A stretch of DNA of 64,000 nucleotides from Siphonodentalium dalli (GCA_032622095.1 CP136063.1:73449980-73513979), one strand, 5' to 3'. Shown: positions 34,501 through 46,512, numbered from the stretch's first letter. A program made the numbers and translations. The notes: generated by a model from the sequence alone, not told the origin.

Positions 34501-37500
34501 ACATCTCAACTATGTAGTAACATGAAAGGAGAACAAGACTTTGGGGGGGGGGGTGCGTGGGTGCAGAATTGATATAAAATGTTCAAGGCATGAAAAAATA
34601 TGGATGATAGGGGGTGTTAAAGGTACGGTTGGCCTTGGCGGTGGGTATCCTGTGAAAATATTTCCACCCGTCAAAAACCGCCACAAACAGAAAGAACAAC
34701 AAATGTAGACAGACTTTGTCCGTATACAAATAAGAAATATAGCATAAACAGTAAGTTATTGTCATATATTTGACAATTGTTATGTAAACAAAAGCATAAA
34801 AAGTTACTTTTCTGGTGTTTGTTTATATTATGATGGTAAACATAAAGAGCGTTCTTTGTTGGTGAATTCATGATATGGAACGAATAAAAAATGTTTATGA
34901 CATTTGTGTGTGATTAGCCAGCAGCATTGTGCTGTCTTCTGACAGGCAATCAGGCTCTTGCTTAGGTAAAATATAGTAAATCTTTATGATAACATGCTGT
35001 TTACGCGATGGTCATGGTATATATGAACGAAGTTATGCGTTTTAATGTTTTTCTGTTTACGGTGACTGTCAGTTCTTAAAGGTACTTAATCCGATTCGAT
35101 GGTCCCCATATCATCAAATTCCAACAACATTTCTTTTTTGCTAAATGCCGCTTCAGTTATCAGAATCAATTATTTACCCAAAAATAATCCTAACCGTGCC
35201 GTCAACAATAGTATAAAATTGCCCAAAACCTGTTATTTATCAACATTTTGGTCACTGATATTTTGCCGGTTTGTCAACTATCTGACACAAAATAAGCCAG
35301 AGAAATTCCTCTCGTCGACTGTTTACTGGGCCACTTAAAATTAAAATAACACATTTCAAACGTCAATATCTGTGCACTCTGAGCTCGAATCAAATAATTT
35401 TTTTACCCCGAAGCCAAGGGAATAGTAATTTGCGAGCGTCAATTCGGATTGAGTACATTAATCGCTCCTAAGTATACGTGTGTATTAGACCATGCATCAC
35501 CACGACGGAAATTTACTTCAAGTAGAACATAACTACATTATAATTTTGTTCCGAAGATGGGTGTATATATGCTTCAAGTTATTTTTCTGGTATTTAAGTT
35601 TTTATGGGGATCATTGAGCTCGAAGGAAGTAAAACTAAAACCGGATAGGCTGTCAACTTCAGATAAAATTGATTACTTGTATTTAAATTGTTGGGTTCAC
35701 ATCAATAACTCAGACTGCTGTATGATCACGGCGCCACTTCATGCAGATTGTTGGTATGGACGCGTGCTTTCGTCGGGAATATGTGTAATTTTACAAGCAT
35801 TTAAACGTCGAAGATTTTACAATTATTTATCGCTTTATATAAATGGTATTGTTGGTATAAATTCAGGAGTCGTAATATTTTTCGCTCAGTTTTAAATTCG
35901 CGCACCGATGGGTGCTTGAAAAATAGTACTGCGCGAATTTAAATACGAGTAAGGTATGTTTAACATTGACTCAATTTTTAACTTGTTTCAATCACCCTGA
36001 AAAACTTGCAGTTCTGGGATCTAATGAGAAACTACTCACCTTTCTCAGCCCGCTTGATTTTCTTTGCTTGCACTTCTTCTGTGTTTTTCAGCTCTCTTCT
36101 TCTTGAATTACGGAACTTATCCGAGAGCCTTGTCTTCCAAAAGTCCTGGAGAGAAAGATAAGAAGTTGATAAATTGAATACACTTCTAATACCACATTTA
36201 ACAAGAGGTTGCAAATTTTTGGGCCCAAACTGATGTGCTCAACTTGAATTGGAACAATGTTCTGACAAATTTATTCTATTTCAAAACTGAACAGATGAAC
36301 AATTGGATAACAGAATATGTAAACAACATCTGTGGACATACATTTTCATATTTCCAATCTCACCATCACAGGGATTCTTCATACAACAAGCATCTTGAAT
36401 TTTTGTGAAAACCCTGTGCCAAAACATTCTCATTACTGACAACACGTGGGGTTCGCATTACAATTTTCTATGTAATTTGAAATTGATGCTAACCAATTTA
36501 AATTGAAAAAACATGCATTGGCAGGGAATGTTATACAAAATCTACCCAGTGCTGCAAAATTATATCGATCCCAGTACTGAATGCATTGGCCATACAATAT
36601 TTACCATGACCTTGTAAGCAAGTGCATTCCCTGGCAAATGATTTTTCATGCTGCACCATGCATTATTTTTGTAATGGTAGATCAAAATATATTCACTTTG
36701 ACCACAGTATCATATTCGAATCACTCACTGTCCATTATGTAACTTTTAATGTGTTTTTATTCAGCATGCATTATTGACTCAAATTGATTCATTTGTAGCA
36801 TATTTTTCTTGAAATGAAGTGGAATGAATCTAATAAATGTCCAGCACCCTTTATCAGATGATATAACAGTTATATAACAGAAGTATAGTTCGAATTGATA
36901 CCGGTATATGCCAAAGGACTGCATCAAGTATGCTCAATTCACCAGGTGAAAAGTCATTGTCTCCTGCCTCTTTTAACTTACCACAGGGTCCATATCAGCT
37001 TTTGGTACACTTGTCTGGATGCTCTGCGATATGTTCATTAGGGCGTGAATTGCATCGCAGTACTGCGTGTGTGTTGGTGTACTGAACAGGAGATACAAAT
37101 TAAACATTAATTTATTGTGTGTTATGTCAGTAAGTTGGCACCAATATAAGTTCTTTTGTAAACCATGTATACTGGCTATGTGGATGGAAAATAGTGTCCA
37201 TGTAAATAAAAACAGACCTGCACAGGAAATTATGATTCATTCAGCATACAGCAGAAGCTATATATCATGATCACCAAATTTCATTCCATTCAGTTCAGAC
37301 TTACAAAAGTTATCATCCAGAATCGTAAAAAAGCAAACAGACAAACGGGCATATAAAAACCACTTTGGTGTTCAGAATCAGTTAATTACTAATAAATAAC
37401 ACCATTACTGACAACACGTGGTATCAAATAGGCTAAAATATCAAATTTTTCTAAACAGTTAAGAAAGGGAATGATATTCTGAATGGCGATGAACTGAAAC

Positions 37501-40118
37501 CAATATGTGAAAGTTAGAGGGGAGAACATATCTACACATATCCACAAACCACACATGCTTGGAAGCCACATAAATCATCTTGGAGAATAACATTCTGATG
37601 GCCTCCAAAATATTGTGACCCGGTAAAATAATTAATATTAAAAATCGAAATATAATTATACTGAGAACTATGGGGTGACTTCCTTGACTCAAAGTTGATA
37701 TATTGAGGCTCAATGCTGACCAAAAGGCAAAGAAATGTTGAGTTAGGGTGTCAACTTGGATGGGGGAACTTCAATTAGATTGATATTATATTATCAGACA
37801 TCAGTAGAAATATGGTACATGTATTGGCTAAAAATACTCATTACACATGTCTTTGTAGATTGCTCTAACTATCTCTACCCGGTCAACTTGAGTCAGAATC
37901 TCTTTTTTCCGCAACTTTTCTTGTACAGAAAAAAACATTTTCTCCACAGGTACACGGTACTCAGACCGCCACTTGGGTCTGCTACATGCAGGCTGCGACT
38001 CCCTGTGAAGAAGGTTAACAAAAATGTTTAACACAAAGAAGTGCAATTGTGTTGGTGGTTAGACAAGTAATTCTGTACCATAATTCACTGTTGGTTTCAA
38101 GAAAGTGACAACTTAAAATTCTATGACAGGGCGTTATTGAAATTGAATATTACAGTACAGCATACCGTACATGTATCGCATATGTAATGGACAAAATGCA
38201 ACAAAGTGATCAGTTTTTAATTTGATAAAGTGACCATCCAGTAAAGAAACTGATTGCCTTTATTACAGGTTATCATAGTACAATGATAGTATGAGACTGT
38301 GAGCAAAGTGTCTGTTAATATACAGCATGTAAATAGTCAGCAATAAGCAAAACCCTCAGTGCAACACCATGGTGATTTTTAGGAGAGTAATCCACAGTGA
38401 CCCATTTAATACAGAAATCCTGAGTTACGAGGATTAAACGCTATATTGGACAACTTGGTGACAAATCTAACCAAAGTTCAATTAGTGAGGTGTCCCGTTG
38501 TTGAGTGTTTTGCTTATCCATGTATATCACAATATGTAGATCAATAAAGACACGGGCAGCATCCATTGCAGAAATATTTATATTTGTTCAAATCGCCATC
38601 AACAGAAGAAACACCAAAATATATACAGTTCCGCTCATACGCCAAACATAATCAGGACGTAAACAGTATATTGTCATCAAGACGTACCCCATAATTATCG
38701 GTAACTTTTCAGGATTTAGTCGGAAATATGGCTTGTTGCCATTCATCGGAAAGCTCTCGCCGGTACGCTTGTGTACTTAAATAAGAGACTGTTCGTGTCA
38801 CAGAACTTGTGCTTCTGTTTACTTTTAATGCTGTTACAAATAACACTCTTTATGTTTACCATATCCGATATAATCAAAAGCTAGGAAAAGTAACTTTTTA
38901 ATTAACAGAGCTGAGTATAACGTACAATGTATGTATTTGAAATTCAGTATATTACTCACATGTCATGATGATCATCATAAGCAGGTGTAGTTGTTGGTCT
39001 AGAATGCACCTCCATCTGCTGGACTGGGAGGACGATGTTCAATTTGCCTTCAGAAGGCAATTCTTGTAATTCGATGTCAACGAAGTCATCCCATCTGTCT
39101 TTGAATAGCTGAAATTTAAACACAACTATTAACAATGCGAAAATATTTAGTACATACATTAATTAATATGACCATATGCCAGAATAATTAATGACCCATA
39201 ACTAAACCATGAAAATAAGAATCACTTACAGTAATGCCCAAAGTAATTGACCACTTAACCATGTGCAGCAAAATTATGGGTAAATTTTCAGGACTTGACA
39301 AGCTTTACTGTGGGCCTTAATTGTGATGTGATTACAGGGATGTCCACTTTGAGAAATTCCAACTGCGCACCCCCCTTGAACATTTGCATGCACTCCCAGT
39401 GCTACGTACATGTAGTGCTCAGGCCTTAAATTGGCTTGATGTTACCGGTATATATTCATAACCCAATTATGTTTCTACATTGTACATGTACATGTATATT
39501 CCCGGTATGAGAACATTCGGAATTGCATAAATCCTATTACTATACTAGAAAATCTCAAATCCTAGCAACTGAATCTTTCCAGTGTTGGAAATTTCAAACC
39601 TCAAACTAGTACCCCCCCCCCCCCCCTCAGGTTGGGAAATTCTCCAACTGGTGATCCTTTCAGTCCACAAGTTTGACCAAATGTAGCAATTAGCAGCTTT
39701 GTATTGTTCATAGGGTGGTTCGACCCAGAAGTCCGAACAAGAAATTGCCAATATCCTAGCATCTAGACTAACCTCAAACCTTCCTAGAGTTGGAAATTTT
39801 AAACCTGACACCCCACTTAGGTTGGAAAATTTCCAACTGATGACAATTCTAATGACAATGTTGACCAAATGTATGAATCTATCTGTCAATAGATACTGCT
39901 ACCAGTAACTTATAGCGGTATATGATATTAATATAGACAAATTTAGAGGGATTTTAACACTAAACTAGGATGTTCAAACTAAGTTACTAACTCACCTGAA
40001 TCTGAAAGTTGATATCCTCTGAAATTTTGAATGCTGTGCGTATATGATGGAGCAATACATCCTGCGAGTCTGCAGAGACAGGCTTCTTGGACGTTCCACA
40101 TGTAACGTGAAACTCCAT
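31288..40118 (-). CDS. SAMD3-like multi-exon gene (nine coding exons, ~475 aa)
   Basis: Nine minus-strand exons, 40118-39996, 39108-38960, 38002-37847, 37081-36982, 36145-36040, 34274-34024, 33453-33285, 32473-32391 and 31578-31288, have splice sites and reading phases that agree at all eight junctions. They give one open product of about 475 residues. The N-terminal ~90 residues look like a PB1-like fold (TAFKISEDINFQIQ, then RWDDFVDIELQELP). The middle carries TPTHTQYCDAI and FWKTRLSDKFRNSRRR plus a basic, probably nuclear stretch. Next comes WGIPNFKPPRPEGEDD with MDRTFPDRRKYIID and EIKEKYPCLF. The C-terminal exon has a conserved FMMMMACYYTFNMAYPS block. This order matches the family annotated as sterile-alpha-motif-domain-containing-3-like in fishes, cnidarians and molluscs, whose function is not established. 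No SAM domain is visible. An acceptor (ttttttcag) lies one base before the ATG, so upstream exons may exist. Confidence 0.85.
32391..32473 (-). CDS. SAMD3-like gene, exon 8
   Basis: 83 bp between acceptor 'gtgtttttag' and donor 'gtgtgt'. With one base from exon 7 it encodes FAESAAAMVLLPSQF and KENIDYILICSSK. The 'LLP..FkE' pattern is typical before the C-terminal module. Confidence 0.8.
32780..32996 (-). repeat. Family H hairpin repeat, inverted copy inside an intron
   Basis: The hairpin segments are 'atattctcatatatatgcaa' and 'gtgcattttcttatatatat' to 'acgcatatacaagagaatgt'. It ends with 'ctttaatgctgcaccagcgc', 'agctcccattatgaaaaggt', the complement of the usual head. Confidence 0.65.
33285..33453 (-). 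CDS. SAMD3-like gene, exon 7
   Basis: 169 bp, acceptor 'aatccacag', donor 'gtaagt'. It encodes LAEEYKRLTTYDLASYMLSD, then a linker with KHTPPKTAHLKEGKRS. It enters in phase 0 and leaves one base. Confidence 0.85.
33800..33960 (+). repeat. Family H hairpin repeat, copy inside an intron
   Basis: 'aaccctttcatgatgggagc' and 'gaagcattaaatatcc' are followed by 'catttacaagagaatag' and 'gtattctcttatataagcat'. Same family as 743-930. Confidence 0.6.
34024..34274 (-). CDS. SAMD3-like gene, exon 6
   Basis: 251 bp, acceptor 'attctatttcag', donor GAG|gttggt (a weak GT site). It encodes VSDSPLVWGIPNFKPPRPEG, EDDKSITTME, MMDRTFPDRRKYII and EIKEKYPCLFDEDE. This is the most diagnostic family segment. Confidence 0.85.
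35891..35943. repeat. Short perfect inverted repeat
   Basis: 14-bp arms, 'tttaaattcgcgca' (35891-35904) and 'tgcgcgaatttaaa' (35930-35943), separated by 25 bp with no mismatches. Intronic. It could be a cruciform or a bidirectional terminator-like structure. Confidence 0.85.
36040..36145 (-). CDS. SAMD3-like gene, exon 5
   Basis: 106 bp, acceptor 'ctttctctccag', donor 'gtgagt'. It encodes DFWKTRLSDKFRNSRRRELK and the basic NTEEVQAKKIKRAEK, a likely nuclear localisation region. Confidence 0.85.
36982..37081 (-). CDS. SAMD3-like gene, exon 4
   Basis: 100 bp, acceptor 'cctgttcag', donor 'gtaagt'. With two bases from exon 3 it reads ITPTHTQYCDAIHALMNISQ and ends VPKADMDPV in phase 0. Confidence 0.75.
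37847..38002 (-). CDS. SAMD3-like gene, exon 3
   Basis: 156 bp, acceptor 'ccttcttcacag', donor 'gtgtaa' (chosen because it keeps the frame into exon 4). It encodes ESQPACSRPKWRSEYRVPVE and the helical KLRKKEILTQVDRVEIVRAI. Confidence 0.8.
38693..38757 (+). repeat. Short repeat 'gtaacttttcaggatttagt', copy 2
   Basis: Intronic copy of 31175-31247 in the same orientation. Confidence 0.65.
38960..39108 (-). CDS. SAMD3-like gene, exon 2
   Basis: 149 bp, acceptor 'tttaaatttcag', donor 'gtgagt'. It encodes LFKDRWDDFVDIELQELPSE, GKLNIVLPVQQ and a Thr/Pro/Asp/His tail. The second half of the PB1-like region. Confidence 0.85.
39600..39630. repeat. Poly-C tract
   Basis: A C-run of about 17 after 'ctagta', inside an intron-like stretch with two partial copies of 'gttggaaatttcaaacctca'. 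Confidence 0.85.
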
Positions 40119-40119
40119 A
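39996..40119 (-). CDS. SAMD3-like gene, first recognised coding exon (1)
   Basis: ATG at 40118-40116, encoding MEFHVTCGTSKKPVSADSQD and VLLHHIRTAFKISEDINFQ, donor 'gtgagt'. 'tttttttttcag' immediately precedes 40119. The exon therefore begins at a splice acceptor, and the 5' untranslated region or further coding exons lie upstream. Confidence 0.8.
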
Positions 40120-42680
40120 CTGAAAAAAAAACAACGTTGCCACTGATGATACATTGTATGCTAAAAAGGATATATATTCATGATCACAAGTGCCCTTGTA
40201 AAGCACTGAGCTACATGTTCCCCTCCACCATTAGGCATTAGCTACGGACTATACACTATGCTTGACATACAAATAGGTTTCACATGGGGTATACATGCAG
40301 ATATATGTACCGGTAGCTCCCTGAGCATTCATTCGTGTTTAGAAAACTGTTATTCATGCAATGTTTCTACAAGCCAGCAATATTACCACACCAGAGAGAT
40401 TGTTAATTTAATTGTAAATGTCGGTCATGTTTACATGTATATTGAATAAACTGGAAACAATTAATTTAGTTAACTTGGGAATAAAGATATCCCGATGGTG
40501 CAGTTACTGATACTTTGTATTTATAATTAGGGCTGCCACAATTCATCGAGATTCAGATGCAATACTTTTTAGATTTCTCACGTCAATGTGTTATATTGGG
40601 AGGGAGCGATGCAATGCAGAAACAATCTATACATGTCAGAATCCAAACATTTCCAGTCAAAACTTCCCATCTGGGAAGATCTGGCGTCTTAGTATTAACT
40701 ACCGGTACGTGATTATAGTCTACATCTAATGCATGTATCATTTTAAATTAACTTTTGAACACAGGAAAGATAATCATAATTAATTATTGCAGTTCTTGAG
40801 TTTATTTGCCCAAACTATTAGCAATGACAAATACCGCCGAGTTGTGATTTGGAAAGTTTGGACACAGGACAAGTATCGCTTGTGACGTTACACCGCTACC
40901 AGGTTGGATTCGGAAGAAGATACTCCGTATATGTAGCTCTAATTCAGCCCAAAATTCAACCATTGGTAACATTAAAAGATAATGGGGACTTAGGAGCGAC
41001 CAATAAAGGCTGCTTTCAATCAGGAGTCCGCTGAAATATTCAACTCAGTATTGGATTGTAATTTGAAACAGCCTTTTGAGGTGATAAAATATAATATAAT
41101 ATAATATTGAATTTTTATTTTACACATAGCTTCAATAAGTTCAATATATTTAAATATCGCCCAGAGATTTATTGTTTATCATTGATCATTTAAATTTTGA
41201 AGCAGTCAGTGTAGTGTATTTGGGGGGAATAGCCCAAAGAACTGAGAATTTCAGAATTTCTCATGGCTGCATTTGTAATGCCAATCAATAGGCGATGGAC
41301 GGACTTTTCGACAGCTAAAACAATGTCGGCAACTTCAAACGCACGTAGACTTCATGACAAGCTACATTGTGGCGTACTCATGTCGCATTCACAAAAAGTG
41401 CACTTTTTTATATAAACATATTTACCGGTCAATATGTTTGAAATTTTGCTTTTAGCTGTATTTTGTACATGTAGCTGTATACTGTTTTATTATAGATACA
41501 TGTTCCCCCTACCGGTATACCGGTACCAAATGTTCTCTCAAATATACAATTGAGTAAAAGATACCAGTACCGGTATATGTGTACACAAGCAGTATGCAAT
41601 AAAAATATATATTAGGCCAAAAATAATTATTGTATGTTTCCGATAATGGAGCGAAAAATTAGGGTACGGACCGTACGGTACTAGTAGGTAGGGAAATTTA
41701 ATTTAATTTAATTTTGATATTTTCTATCCAGCTTCAGAAATATTGAACTACCTCACCCGAAATGACATAAAATGCCAACTCGGGTTGAGGGCAAAGTATT
41801 ATTACTTGATCAACATGGTGGAAATATACATTAAGATTGATAAAAGATCAAACTTCTTTTATTATTCACATACCGGTACCACATTTTCATAAATTTGGCT
41901 ATAATCTTGGTATGAAATTCATGTCGCTAACTTTTTATAACAATTTAACCCATAATACCGCCATTATACCATACTTGTATTGTGACGACTACGTCCCATT
42001 GTCTGGAGGTAGTCAGTACACCCAACCTAGCATGCCTGGTTTGTGGAAACAGTACAGTAGCTGTACATGTACACCTAACATATGTGGTGATAAACTCTAT
42101 ACATGTACACTGTACATGTATATAACTATATATACAGATACAGGTAATCTGAGGTAAACACCCACCATGTCTGTTGATAGTGTTCCTATGTTCCATAAGA
42201 CCCAAACAAGGCATAACGCAGGCATGAGATCCACTCTCAGGAAATTAAATTTGAAAATTGCATGCCCATCAATAAACAACCCATCACACTGTTAGAAACC
42301 ATGTGTTTTGAACACTAATGACCATCAATATATATGTGCATTAGTGGTAAAAACAGTAAATTTTTAAAAGATAATTTGGACTTTTTCTCAAAATATCAAT
42401 AAAAAGAGTAGGGTCGATGGGTTATTTTTAGGGCCGATCGATGTACGGTTGACGAGTTATTTTTAGGGTCGGTCGATGTACGGTACGGAAACATAGCATC
42501 TTTTTTTGGACTTATGTATACTGCTATACAACTTCGCTCACAATACAACTCATACAAGTCTATACACAGTTTAATGGACAAGCAATGTGTATGACCAAAC
42601 ACAATTGTTACAATTTTGTTTCATGGCAATGTTTTTCCAAATCAGTGCCGACAGGATTTTTTTTCGATAGCATACCAAAA
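40120..42680. other. Presumed 5' intron or intergenic of the SAMD3-like gene
   Basis: No coding exon confirmed. The segment is rich in ACCGGT and TACATGTA palindromes (for example 41505-41580 and 42060-42120). 'ttatttttagggycg' plus 'tcgatgtacggt' is repeated at about 42420 and 42450. Confidence 0.45.
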
Positions 42681-42686
42681 ATGCCA

Positions 42687-43000
42687 CATTGTGACATGTA
42701 CATGTACGCAACATTTATTGTAAACATTTAATTTGCAAGGAAATTTCCTTTGTTAAAGATGAATATGAAAGGCCATATTTCGTTGAACAACATGTTGATA
42801 AATAACATGTTTCGCGAGATTTCATAGTTGACATGTACATGCTTACATTGTGACATGTACCGGTACATGTACGCAACAATTATTGTAAACATTTAATTTG
42901 CAAGGAAATTTCCTTTGTTAAAGATGAATATGTCAGAAAGGCCATATTTCGTTGAACAACATGTTGATAAATAACATGTTTCGCGAGATGTCATAGTTGA
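42687..43000 (+). repeat. ~160-bp tandem duplication
   Basis: 'cattgtgacatgtac', 'aacatttaatttgcaaggaa', 'gttgaacaacatgttgataa' and 'aacatgtttcgcgaga' occur in the same order from 42687 and again from 42847. Copy 2 carries an extra ACCGGT and 'gtcag'. Confidence 0.9.
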
Positions 43001-44760
43001 GAGCATTATTTTGTTGTAGTTAATGGATTCTGATAACAAAAGCATATTTTGAAGAAACTTTGTTCTTGTCATAATTTGATAAGGAGAGTTCGAGACTGTC
43101 TGATCGGATTGAGTATCTTTAATCCATTTGGACATGCTTGTTTAAATCGTAAGTACCGGTACATGTAGTACATTTACATGTTCACTTACAGATAGCAACA
43201 TATCCAGGATTCCAACTTTAAAACCAATCACCAGCCATTAGTGCCAAGGTCATTGGAGATACATTGCATTAGGGAAAAACAATATATAGCTATGTTTCTG
43301 GTGACATGCCAAACAAAACAAATAGGGGCGGTCGGTGGCTTTTCAAGCTATTTAATTTTTTTTACTTTGCTCAAAATAAATATGAATATCCCCTTGTATA
43401 TAAACATACTATAACATAATATTAGAATATACATGAAGTGGCAAGACCGGCTTGTATGGTCGGAAAACTCACGTTACATGTACTTGCCAGAAAGTATCTG
43501 CCAAAAGTTTCTGACATATTTTTTTTAGAGCCAAATTTGTCTGTACATGTAGCTGTTGTAATTTAAAATTTAACGTCATCTTACAAACAATATTGACTCG
43601 ATCAAACAATACATGTGCTCAGTTGCAAATTACTTTTACATTTACGTGACTACGTCATACAAAATGGTGGTAAAGGTTTTCAAAGAGTAATGATTTTAAG
43701 TTGCTATTGCTACTTGTAATTGTAAAAAATTCAAAAGGGTTTAATGTTTCTCCATACTGAATCGATCCCACTAAAAGAATGTACAGCATGCTAAAAATAT
43801 GATATTGTCCAGCTACAATGTACTGGTCTGCTGGAGTAGACGTGGATCATGCCATGAATATCTACTCTGTCTAACGCCCGTATAGATCATATTCCACTAA
43901 TACAAAACCTTGCAACTTTTTGAAGTTGACAGGGAATCTTATAAAGTCGAAACAATAACGCGGGGAATATATTTAACAGCTATTATCTGTTCCTTAATTA
44001 ATGTATTTCACAATGGGGAATGTCCCACTCAAAATTGCATGTTTTTCTGTGACCTTTAATGGCCGATATCGCAATAAACATTGAATTATTTACCCAGGAT
44101 AAATGCTATACCGGGTAATTGTCAGCAACGCAAAGCAAAATCTATCAAAAATTCGCTTTAATCATGAAATTTCGAGTTGGGAACTTCACCTACAGTAAAG
44201 AACATTATTAAAGAACATTATAACTATTAAATATATTCCCTGTGTTATTTTTTCAACTTTTTCAAAGGTTCCCCTTCAAAAGTTCAAACCTTAATGGTGG
44301 AATATGATCTCTACGGACGTTAGCCAGAGTAGAGATTCGTGTCATGATCTAGAGTAGCAATGCATACAATAAATAGTTAAAAACTGTACACATGTATTTA
44401 TTATATGATGCTTGACACAGAATGAGATTTCCTGCAGATCAAATCCGAACTGGGCATCATATAATAAACTCATTAATGAGTTTATCCATGTCATCGTAGC
44501 GTGTCTTGTTGAGGTGGACAACAATCTACCATCCCCAACTTTGACACGGATCAACACATTGTTGTGATAACATAAATATGTATTGTATCATACATTTATA
44601 TATAACTTTATATAAAATACATGTATATTCGATGTACCAGTAATATACCCGCGGTACCAATAAACATGATTTTGAACGGCGTTATGGTTTATTAACGGCT
44701 GAAACTGGCGACAGTTATGATTAACAGAATAACAGCCAGAGGACCTACATACATACACGT
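43001..44760. other. Intergenic or intronic, no gene seen
   Basis: AT-rich. No conserved frame or splice-consistent exon was recognised. Confidence 0.4.
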
Positions 44761-44769
44761 ATTATTAGA

Positions 44770-45699
44770 GGTCCTACTAAACAACGAACACAAACGAACA
44801 GGTATAAAAAGCGGAATAGAAGGGTGAAATTTGGTTTGTTGGTACGCGTGGGTCCATTCTATGTGTACATGTATGTGGTGTTATTTTTAAGCACTGCTCT
44901 TTTTATCGATATATCGTGTATATTATACATAGCACACTGCTCTTTCAGTAGAGCTTGCTCTTGTGAGCTGACAATTGTCAGTTTTAGTAACGACCGGTTC
45001 ATCCAAGTCTATCTGCTACTGTATATTTGCATATGAAATCATTCGTTGAAGACAAATCAACCCACTGACATTCAAGAATACCCAACATTAGAGGTAGCAA
45101 ACTCAGCCCTCGGCGGAACGATGGGCAGAGTTTGTTCTCCTTGAAGTCAGTGGATGGAAATGGCTCCAGCAAAATATTGCATCATTTAAATCCAGGAAGT
45201 CTCTATGCTATTGTATTTTGTATCTACATGTATATGCTAACTTTGTCGTTTATTGGTGATCGTCTTGGTTTTTGATGTCTTCACTCTTTTTTTTTTGCCC
45301 AGGTTTTTTGGCGAGAGCGGTAATTTTGGGTATTGCTAATTGTCCGTCAGTTGAAGTTTGAAATTGTCACTCACAAAATTAAGCAGTCTTCGCATCCGTC
45401 TGTCTCGTTGTTCGGCTGTCATATTCGTCCAAATTTCGTGTCTCACTTTCAAAGATGATGCCATATCTGATAACGTAAAACTCCCTCCACCGTGGAGGGC
45501 GCCTCGAGTGTCACGCAGTTGGTCAGTCACTATTTCATTTAAATTGTCTGTCAAATCGGTTAATTTTGTTGCCTTCCAATTGTTTTCTAATTTAATTTAA
45601 TGGACCCACGCGCACACACAAACCAAATTTCACCCTTCTATTCCGCTTTTTAGACCTGTGTTCGTTTATGTTCGTTTGTGTTCGTTGTTTAGTAGGACC
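44770..45699. mobile_element. 930-bp DNA element with ~95-bp terminal inverted repeats
   Basis: 44770-44862 ('ggtcctactaaacaacgaac', 'aaagcggaatagaagggtga', 'gcgtgggtccatt') is the reverse complement of 45599-45699, with a 12-bp 'acgaacataa'-type expansion in the right arm. The 7-bp sequence 'ttattag' flanks both sides (44762-44768 and 45702-45708) and is a candidate target-site duplication. The interior holds a short minus-strand coding remnant at 45590-45336. A non-autonomous or decayed cut-and-paste element; the superfamily is not recognised. Confidence 0.8.
45336..45593 (-). pseudogene. Coding remnant inside the inverted-repeat element
   Basis: The minus-strand frame reads KATKLTDLTDNLNEIVTDQL, then GALHGGGSFTLSDMASSLKV and RRMRRLLNFVSDNFKLQL before a stop. 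The composition is that of a real soluble helical protein, and it lies wholly between the terminal inverted repeats. This suggests the C-terminus of a protein encoded by the full-length element. No family recognised. Confidence 0.4.
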
Positions 45700-45894
45700 G
45701 TTTATTAGTAACAGAGACCTGAGGTTCAAGTTGTTGGCCCGGGGGTTGTTACTAGTAATCATTCATGGAGGACCGTTAATGAACCATGGCCCAACAAAAT
45801 CATGTAATTTTTGTATTATTATTACCACTCATGAACGCCTGACGCCCACTTCTGGTCAAAATAATAGACATTAGAAACTTATCGTGCGAGTAAA

Positions 45895-46095
45895 AGAATG
45901 TCAACATACTAGTATTTACTACTAGTACTAGAGAACACAATCGGTAGTAGCGACTATTAGACATAATGATACAGACTACAGTATTCAGTAATAGTAATAC
46001 TAATAGTAAATTAATTTAGCATCACTCAACTTCAACTCTACTACTAGTACTACTAGTCTCTACTCTGTCTCTAGACTCTAGTCAGTGACTCAGTC
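45895..46095. repeat. ACTAGT-rich simple sequence
   Basis: Repeated 'actagtact', 'actactagt' and 'ctctagactctagtc' motifs; low complexity. Confidence 0.7.
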
Positions 46096-46385
46096 TGACT
46101 CAAGTCGGGAAATTTTTAAATGTTTAGCACTATCAGGTCTAGGAAATATTAGCAAAACAGTAGCTTTAAAAAAAATCTGCGAAGAAGTAGCACTAAAGCA
46201 GTGAAATCCATACTAACTATAACTTAAGTTTAAAAAAAATGTAAATCTAAAGTCTGATTCTCAAGACTCAATTTCGCTGTGCGTAAAATGAAAACAATAA
46301 CAATTTTTAAAAATGATTGAAAGAAAACAAATAATTCGATGTTTTTGACTCCAAATGTCTCCAATAATAGCGCATAGCAACTTAC

Positions 46386-46480
46386 CAAAATAAACATCTT
46401 ACTCATTCTGAATCGTGAGTAATAATGTAATTTGTAGTCCAAATGTCTTCAAAATACAAAATAGAAATTCAAAATGGCGT
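46386..46480 (-). CDS. Candidate first exon (seven codons)
   Basis: On the minus strand, ATG at 46406-46404 begins ATGAGTAAGATGTTTATTTTG and is followed at once by a strong donor, 'gtaagttgc'. It lies 65-100 bp downstream of the YY1/NRF-1-like motifs. It ends in phase 0, which does not fit the SAMD3-like exon 1 directly, so it would need an intermediate exon or belong to another transcript. Confidence 0.3.
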
Positions 46481-46512
46481 TACAAAACAAACGACACTGC
46501 GCATGCGCGAAT
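46470..46512. promoter_or_regulatory. YY1-like and NRF-1-like motif pair (TATA-less promoter candidate)
   Basis: 'aaaatggcgt' (46471-46480) matches the YY1 core AAnATGGCG, and 'tgcgcatgcgcg' (46498-46509) matches the NRF-1 palindrome GCGCATGCGC. Adjacent sites of this kind mark many metazoan CpG-type promoters. The direction is not determined. On the minus strand they lie ahead of a candidate exon and the SAMD3-like gene. Confidence 0.45.

Noticed and set aside
42097-42279. Possible SAM-domain exon (IDGHAIFKF) upstream of the SAMD3-like gene
   Set aside because: Only a few residues fit the SAM pattern, the spacing is wrong, and no donor keeping the frame was found.
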